Under the pieces are notes generated by a model. The model ran no database searches. It saw only the letters and a program-made list of their open reading frames with translations, and was not told the origin of the DNA. The position numbers were made by a program, and so were the translations under genes. Below, one piece after another: positions 57,857 through 64,000 of a stretch of 64,000 bases of DNA. Location of the stretch: NCBI RefSeq assembly GCF_000499385.1, contig NW_013654728.1:1-64000 (forward strand), read 5' to 3'. Every line of letters begins with the position of its first letter. Position 1 is the first letter of the stretch. This stretch comes from Eimeria necatrix (taxonomy: Eukaryota; Apicomplexa; Conoidasida; Eucoccidiorida; Eimeriidae).

Positions 57857-60717
57857 GTGAGTCCATGCATGAACTGTTGATTTAAACTCATGCACATACT
57901 CTGCGGTTTCAAGGCGCTAAACTGCTCCAATGCGTTTGATAACTGACTACTGGTGCTTTGGATAGCTACTTCAGTTGAAGCGGACGCATCAGCCATAGCG
58001 CAGCGTCCCGGATTTCTGTATGCAAGTACTGACTCGCTTGCGCTTGCAGCCCCATAAAACAGAAGGCTCCTAATATTTCTGACTATTTCACTTGGCAGAA
58101 GCTACACGTGGTGCAACATGCGCATTTAAACGCTGCTGTCAGTGCAGGCATATCATATTAAAGGGTGCGCATACTACAGCGCGGAATATTTGGGCATTTC
58201 CCATCAGTATAGCTGATCATTCGGGACACGCGTCAAATCCAAGCTGGACATGATTTAATTGGTACGTGACAGCGACGTTGACCACCCGAATCGCTTACTT
58301 CGTTTCATTACGCGCCTGGTTTCTATGTGTGGAAAAAGGTGGTTTTGGCGATTCACACTGCTGAGGGCCCGTTGGGAAGCGAAACGTGCAGCATCGCCGC
58401 ATGCGTGCGATCAATTCTTCTGCACTAGCCTTCTCCTTTCCCATCTGCGTTTACGACGTAGGAAGTGAGAATCGGCTGATAACTCCTTGTTGTACTGGTC
58501 ATCTACAGCAAGGCGACCATCGCCCGTTGGTATGGCTCTTCCTCTCTGCTCGATCTTTCGTAGATACTTGGAGTGCTTGCGCCACTGATGTGTCTTGACC
58601 TAGATATTGCGCGCACACAAAAGCTAAAAGATTTTAGAGTCCGGCATCAGCATATGAAGCCGTTTTGCGGAGTCTTCAAGAATACAGATCATTTCAAGAA
58701 GTTGCCTGGGCACAGTATTGCAGAGGAGATGAAATGTACAAAGACAAACACTTGCTTTTCCTGGTTGAGTTGGTCTATAGACAAAATGAGAAGTGTGATG
58801 ATCGTTGCTTTTGCAGAGTGCTAATCTGTTTGTGACCATGTTCAAGCCATGCATTTCCCTGTTAAAATTTTTGTGCTCTGTTGATGTGCTGAGGCAGGGT
58901 TTGATTGCCTTCATTCCTTTTTTCAATGTGAAAGTAAACTGGCGTGCGTTATGGTGTACTTCAAGCTGAGCTCACCGCTACTCGCGAACTGCTGGACACA
59001 GTTTTTATGTGATCGTGACCACAAACTGCGTCATCGTAGGCGCAAAATACGTAGTTTGGCACTGAAACCAACGAAGCTATACTGGGCTGCAGCTACAGCG
59101 AGAATGCAGCAGCGATGCGCACGCGATTTTAAGTGCGCGGCAAAACAATAGCAGGCCAGAAGAGTCCGCTTTTGATAATTACGCGGCTCACTATTCCGTG
59201 TTTCCATGTTGCTGTGCCTGAAAGGCTGTTTTTGTCGTAGAGTTCTCTTGCAGTGCTTTGGTTGTGAGCGCTCACCGATGATAGAACACCAAATGCACTG
59301 TAGCAATCGTGTGTGAAGACCGTGTTAATTGGAATCTTCGAAACAGCTGTTAATGTAGTGGCTTGCCGTTGTCTGGATGCTTTTTTGTATTTCGTTAATA
59401 TGATTGCGGGTATATGGTAGCAACACTGGCTGCGCAGCCATTTGTTGAGGCGGGTTCTATATTTATTTCGGTTTATGCCTGGGTAATTAAAAGCTATTGC
59501 AAGCAGAAAAAATAACGTCTCAGGGAATCACCTAACAGCATTGACGCGGCTGGTCAAACGTGCCATTCCGCAGTTGTATCACTGATGCCTTGGTTGCTAC
59601 GTGCTGGCAGCCCAAACTGGAGATAAATGGCGTGAGCTCAGGAGGGCAAATTCTTGGTTGATGATGCAAGTTTGGCTCTTTACAAAATAAATATTACATC
59701 CACTTACATCCACTGTCTCGTACAATGCGAAGGAAGTACGTGGGCGCGTGGGAAGGGATATTTGCATTGTTTAATCCTCGATTGGCTCTCAGGACACAAG
59801 CTGCCGTTCAAAATGAAAAGCTATCCAAAGCCACCCAGTGAGCGATTACTCGATTGGTTTACCCTCTTTTTCGTGTGCAGTGTTACGGTGGCAGCATCAG
59901 CAGGCATTCGGATATCTGGATCACTCTATGTGATGTGTTCACTACCTGCTATTTTTTGCAATATGTGGAAGTATATGTGTAGCGAATAACGCTCTCTGTT
60001 TTCTGCTATACATATTTAGCGTTTGAGCATTGTTCTAGATAGCATTGCTGTTACCCAGGTTGCCGGCAAGCGGCGTTTTTTCACCAGCAGTAGAGCAGTA
60101 ATTGGAAGGGGTTTTGCGGGGTGGGGGGAGGGAAGGTGAGGAGGCTAGTGCACTTGTACCATCCGCTCTGTTAGACAAGGCGAGTGCGAACAGTTTGCTT
60201 GTTAGACAGCAGAGCGATGGTACACGCAATGAATGCATGGACTGACATGCAGGATAGTGAAAATCATTGCGCATTTCCGAGAGTTAGGGGGACACACCAA
60301 TGGCTGAGTGTGGGAGATTTGAAAAATTCTGGAAGCTTTTAGTGCATTTTGTATTGCTTTGCTTCATGCGATACGAAGGACGTGAGTATCGGTTTGAAAT
60401 TCGTGCACTGCCGTGTCGCTCGAAGGTTGTTTCGACTCAGTCTATCGGTTAGCAAACGTCGCTCCACAGTTCCCATTGGCACCCGCCTCATGTTTATGTT
60501 TACACTTGTGTCAGCATGAACACTTCGTTTGCTCTAGATATCCATTCTCGTAGGGCGAGTGAACGTTGTTCAGAAGTGGTTCATGCTAACAGATGGCGGT
60601 AAACCACAGTGCCTTGCACTTCAAATCATCCTTAGTCATTAGTCAAGACGTTGGGCGCAGTAATGAGTGAAGTGTATGAGGTCCTTACTCCCTAGGTTGG
60701 ATTTTTCGTTTTTTCAG
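57857..60717. other. Unassigned stretch with several ORFs
   Basis: The + strand ORFs 58259-58468, 58386-58598, 58573-58824 and 59654-59989 overlap or follow one another in different frames. The last contains a hydrophobic helix (LDWFTLFFVCSVTVAASAG). None has a motif I recognise. A purine-rich run (gggg-tggggggagggaagg) lies near 60113-60136. Confidence 0.3.
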
Positions 60718-60844
60718 CTGTTCACTCCGTTGGGTCCCTTTTCACATTCGATGCAGTTGGCAGAATGCGTCAGCTTGATGTCGCACCACTTGTACCTAGC
60801 GTTGGGCAGTATGGAATAGAGAAATCACATGAAATGTTCAGGAA
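60718..60844 (+). CDS. Candidate internal exon, weak resemblance to proteasome subunit beta type-1 (beta6)
   Basis: This is the best splice-bordered island of the region: a pyrimidine-rich acceptor cgttttttcag before 60718 and a consensus donor GTAAGTA after 60844. The frame is open throughout: VHSVGSLFTFDAVGRMRQLD, then VAPLVPSVGQYGIEKSHEMF. GSLFTFDAVG resembles the G-x-V/L-Y/F-x-F/Y-D-x-V/I-G strand-turn of proteasome beta6 subunits, and the following residues could cover its GSGxxLIxPxLD region with poor identity. No flanking beta6 exons were found, so the assignment is tentative while the exon call itself is better supported. Confidence 0.35.
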
Positions 60845-61694
60845 GTAAGTACAAGTGAAGTATGCTCACATCGGTCCGCTGTGTAAGAAATATTTTCGCT
60901 AGCAAGCGCACCTAAGCATTCCTTCCGGCAGTATTGCATTTTATTTTGCTTTCCACGTGCCCGTGTGCAAATGGACAACAAGAATGTATCATCTGGAAGC
61001 TTGTATTTTTTGTTTCTCCTCAGAAGTGAATTTTATTATCAGGAGTTGTTTCACAGTTTTAGAGGATGACAAGCTATTGTGGTGAGAATAACAGGCTATT
61101 GTGGGCTGTGATTAGAACCACAGAGACTTTGTGGTCTACAGGTCTCCTCGCGTTGGCAAATGTAAGTGTCGCTTTCTAAGACAGAATGAGGCATCATGTT
61201 TGTTTCACAATGGAGATTCACATGAGTGGCGGAGTATTCAAATTTCGCATTGCTAACAGCAGGAAAGTGATACATGCGTTTTTTGCTTAACTTTTTGTTT
61301 AACCAAGCCAACTGACGTATGAGTCTGCCAAATCTTTGCCGGGATGGCTATTTTGGTTAAGCTATTGTGGAAAAGCCGGAATGACTTATCTTATCCGGAT
61401 GATGAGGCTGGAGTTCAGGCACAGTGAAGAATCACGGTGTCTTTTTTTAAAGTGCGAATCTGCCGTCAAATGCAACTCAGCCCTTGGCTTTTTCTCATTC
61501 CGCACATTGAGCAGTTTTGTCACTTGTGGCTGCGTATGTGACAAAGTAGCGTTTCTTCACTACTGAAATTTGCATCATCATGCTTCTAACTGGCGTAGAT
61601 TGTGTTGTTAAGCAGCACCTGCTTCCAGCTTTGCCTTCAGCAAAGCTGTCGCTCAGTTTGGCGCCATTGCTAGTAGCATACTTTCCCACACAGC
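60845..61694. other. Unassigned stretch
   Basis: ORF 61336-61566 (76 codons, MPGWLFWLSYCGKAGM..) has an ATG and a Cys-rich end, but no motif I recognise. Nothing else is supported. Confidence 0.3.
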
Positions 61695-61834
61695 TCGAGT
61701 GTTATCGAGCACGCAAAATAGGGCATCGTATCATCAAATTGTTGTGATTGTGTGTATGTGAGTATGCTCACATACACGCAATCACAACAATTTGAGGAGG
61801 AAATGCCCTATTTTGCGTGCTCGATAACACTCGA
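61695..61834. repeat. Long stem-loop of 140 bases with symmetrical internal loop
   Basis: The outer arms 61695-61726 and 61803-61834 are perfect reverse complements (32 pairs). An 8-against-8 unpaired internal loop follows (61727-61734 and 61795-61802). The inner arms 61735-61762 and 61767-61794 pair over 28 bases with a single T:G-type mismatch, closed by a 4-base loop. This shape resembles a long hairpin-RNA or microRNA precursor, or the remains of a foldback element. Neither arm is open as a protein over a useful length. Confidence 0.92.
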
Positions 61835-62452
61835 CTGCAGAGCAAATCGATAAATGGCAACGTACGTCTGACAGTGATAACTGCAGCCGTCATTATCCTC
61901 CAGGCTGAGCGTGCCAAAAGGTTTTCCCTGGTTTTGGTTTGTTTTTTTTATCGTGGTATTGTTTGTGCGAGGGATAAATCATGATGAGGGAAAAAACGTG
62001 CTGTGAGAGTGGTGGGTAAATTAGGAACTCTGCAGTAAAAGCCAACCTGCAACAAAGTCGGTAAGTGTGTTAGCTTTGGCCCTGCGAGGGATATTCTTTT
62101 CAGAATTCTTGTGAGAACCCTAAGGTACGTGGTGCCGACGCTGGCTCTTTAGCTCAATTCTGCCAGCATTCCTTCGCTCAACTCCGATTGGCCTAATTCT
62201 AATGCAGGCGCGGTTGGTCGAAGGTGCACATCTACTGTAGCGCCACTTGTGCCTGACATTAAGCAGGAATGGAAACACAGACTGAACTTCGCAGGGCAGA
62301 GTTCAGAATAGCAAACAGACTATTGGAATTGTGAACTGGGCGCTGGATATTGCATCATTCTCTTGCGCTGCGTTGGTCTCTGGAAAGACCGTGAGGATTG
62401 GTTCTCAAAAAAATTTCCATGAGGGTTATACGCCATCACGACACGTTTGCAG

Positions 62453-62896
62453 GAGACCAGCGCATGTACACAGTTCCCTCTCATAGAAGCCCACTTCATA
62501 CCACCTTATTTGTCACCTGCCGATATTTGCAGCGCTAGACTTTCTGCATTAACTCCTCTAGTAACTTCTGTTGCACTTTACGTCTTTTCACGTAGAACTG
62601 AAAGAGCGGGAGGGTTGCCTCAGGTTTTCGAAACGGGGCAATCCACAGTGTTGCACTGCTGCACGCACCAAGCAGATTATCGAGCATGCTTCATGGAAGG
62701 TCCGAAATACGCAGCTGGACAGTGCTACCGGCAGCTCCCAGCTAGTGCAGCACAGGAGAAGGCGTCAATGCTGCTAGTCTACGTCGGCTGCATCACAGTT
62801 GCACTGTGTTGCAACCGACGTAGACACCGGGTGCATGTGCGTTCTCGACTGCACAGCAAAGCAGCGACTGGCAATGAGCTTGTGTTACCGGGATAA
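62453..62896 (+). CDS. Candidate last exon of a Cys-rich membrane protein
   Basis: An acceptor (cgtttgcag) precedes 62453 and the frame stays open for 148 codons to TAA 62894-62896, with higher GC than the surroundings. The product has paired and spaced cysteines (HCCTHQADYRACF, GQCYRQ), then a hydrophobic segment near the end (SMLLVYVGCITVALCC, residues 107-122) followed at once by a basic cluster (NRRRHRVHVRSR). That is the expected order for a type I membrane protein: ectodomain, membrane anchor, positively charged cytoplasmic tail. No family is recognised; a coccidian surface protein is possible. The DNA of the anchor forms the 62777-62825 stem-loop. Upstream exons with a signal peptide were not found. 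Confidence 0.35.
   Translation, partial: ETSACTQFPLIEAHFIPPYLSPADICSARLSALTPLVTSVALYVFSRRTERAGGLPQVFETGQSTVLHCCTHQADYRACFMEGPKYAAGQCYRQLPASAAQEKASMLLVYVGCITVALCCNRRRHRVHVRSRLHSKAATGNELVLPG
62777..62825. repeat. Stem-loop, 22-base arms, 5-base loop
   Basis: gtctacgtcgg-tgca..cacag (62777-62798) pairs with its near-perfect reverse complement at 62804-62825, with two mismatches, around ttgca. It lies within the candidate exon at the membrane-anchor codons, so it could act in the mRNA or be accidental. Confidence 0.85.
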
Positions 62897-63954
62897 CTGC
62901 ATTCTTCACTATGTTCCGCGTTGTGCTTGTCAAGAAATATCTGTTGTGGTTTGCTTTTCTGCTGCAATATTGCTTGCGTGATGCTTACGTTATGATGAAA
63001 AAACGTCTTCTATAGGAGTTGTGAGCAAATTAAGAATTTCACATGAAAAGCGTTAGTGCAATCTTTGAAGCCGCTGACTCTGTCTGGAATGTGCTGTTAC
63101 TTGATGACATGGATAGGGCCTCTTTGTAGCAAGGCTGTCACTTAACGTAGGTCTTTCGTTATATTTGTATTCCAAAAATGTGTCCCTCTCGAAAGTTGGC
63201 GCGCTTGGCGGGTCCCAGCTTTTGTCATTAGTGCTTTGTTTTTGCGCATGGATAAAGATTGACATATAAGCAGAAGTACTTTTTATGCGTTTGGCGCTGG
63301 ATTGTGCACTTGAACGGTACCTTGTTATGGATAGTGGGTACGTCACAGGGCATTATAAATGCCACTCACACGAAAAAGAATCGCGCTTCGATGGCACGCA
63401 TTCTCTGCGGACGCTCATTTATACAATATGTCTTACGGGCGACTGCTCAAATGCCCTGGGAGGGATGCACGTCATTGGCGTGACAAATACAGCATAGACT
63501 TTTGGATAGCAGCGTTCGATGTTAGTGTGCTTTGCAGTTATTGAGTGGTACCATATTCTGAAGGTGTAGATATTACTCATCATGCATGCCTGTTCTGCAT
63601 ATGTTATTTCATAAATAGAACCACGCTCCTATGTGCGACGGAGTGATTATTGGTGCCGTTTATGTTACTGGGGTACATTGCTTAGTGGGGGAAGAGTTTG
63701 TGTACTTGGACGGTTGGCCCAAGTGTTGCGAATTCATAGCTTGCGGCATGTGTCTATGCTGAGGTACCTAGGGTCATGCGTCACTTGCATTAAAAAGTGT
63801 ACAGCCTGTTTTAACTATTAATAGAAATGTTCGTTGCAGAATATACTTGCCATTTGTTAAGTAAGGTGGCCTTCCATATACTGTGTTGCAAAATATGGTC
63901 GACGCCTTTGCAGTGGCACCATCGCAGCAGTGTCAACTCATTATACAATTAGTT
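62897..63954. other. Unassigned stretch
   Basis: Three + strand ORFs overlap at 63259-63544 in different frames. One (63285-63497) begins with an ATG but has no signal or motif. I see nothing that supports a gene here. Confidence 0.35.
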
Positions 63955-64000
63955 GATAATAATAATAATAAATAATAATAATAATAATAATAATAATAAT
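63955..64000 (+). repeat. (AAT)n microsatellite at the window edge
   Basis: From 63955 the sequence is almost pure AAT/ATA units with one extra A near 63970, and it continues past the window end. It is a simple sequence repeat and a likely spot for assembly breaks or length variation. Confidence 0.95.

Noticed and set aside
63955..64000. Telomeric repeat at the window end
   Set aside because: The unit is AAT, not TTTAGGG-type; it is a microsatellite.

Overview
This looks like nuclear DNA from a protist, most likely a coccidian apicomplexan (Eimeria/Cyclospora/Sarcocystis-like). The identification is inferred from style, not from a diagnostic gene. The left end has GC-rich, Q- and A-rich coding sequence full of CAG/GCAGC runs. 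It is followed by nearly 58 kb of gene-poor, AT-richer DNA. No ORF in that part exceeds about 240 codons, and several ORFs have a secreted single-pass membrane layout of the dense-granule kind. There are no bacterial operons, ribosome binding sites or CRISPR arrays, and I found no tRNA gene.

Layout. (1) 0.6-2.4 kb, + strand: a protein disulfide isomerase-like sequence with a thioredoxin domain (CPGC) and a C-terminal KEEL. It is interrupted by three in-frame stops and one frameshift. (2) 4.1-5.0 kb, - strand: a two-exon HEAT-like gene end, possibly the dynein assembly factor DNAAF5 family, with one in-frame TAG. (3) 6.3-6.7 kb, + strand: an intact 136-residue ORF with a signal peptide and one membrane helix. 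(4) 6.7-64 kb: a long region in which the + strand is rich in T and G over many kilobases. It is built largely of old segmental and tandem duplications: a 9.2-10.8 kb block repeated at 18.8-20.5 kb, a 17.2-19.2 kb block repeated at 21.3-23.2 kb, and a 28.8-31.9 kb block repeated at 32.6-35.9 kb. Scattered through it are exon-like islands with good splice sites, and none is firmly identified. Those worth most attention are at 28.5, 32.2, 36.4, 37.7, 60.7 and 62.5 kb.

Unusual structure. Three separate near-perfect stem-loops lie in the right half (35.50-35.58, 61.70-61.83 and 62.78-62.83 kb). One is about 140 bp long with a symmetrical internal loop and a G:U-type mismatch. A 29-base stretch at 45.74 kb matches the most conserved segment of bacterial/mitochondrial-type small-subunit rRNA, consistent with a nuclear insertion of organelle DNA. 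A duplicated pair of 70-71 residue signal-peptide/membrane ORFs (30.3 and 34.4 kb) differ mostly by amino-acid-changing substitutions.

Confidence is moderate for the left-end genes, high for the repeats and hairpins because they can be read directly, and low for most coding calls right of 7 kb. The strand composition suppresses stop codons there and makes chance ORFs common.
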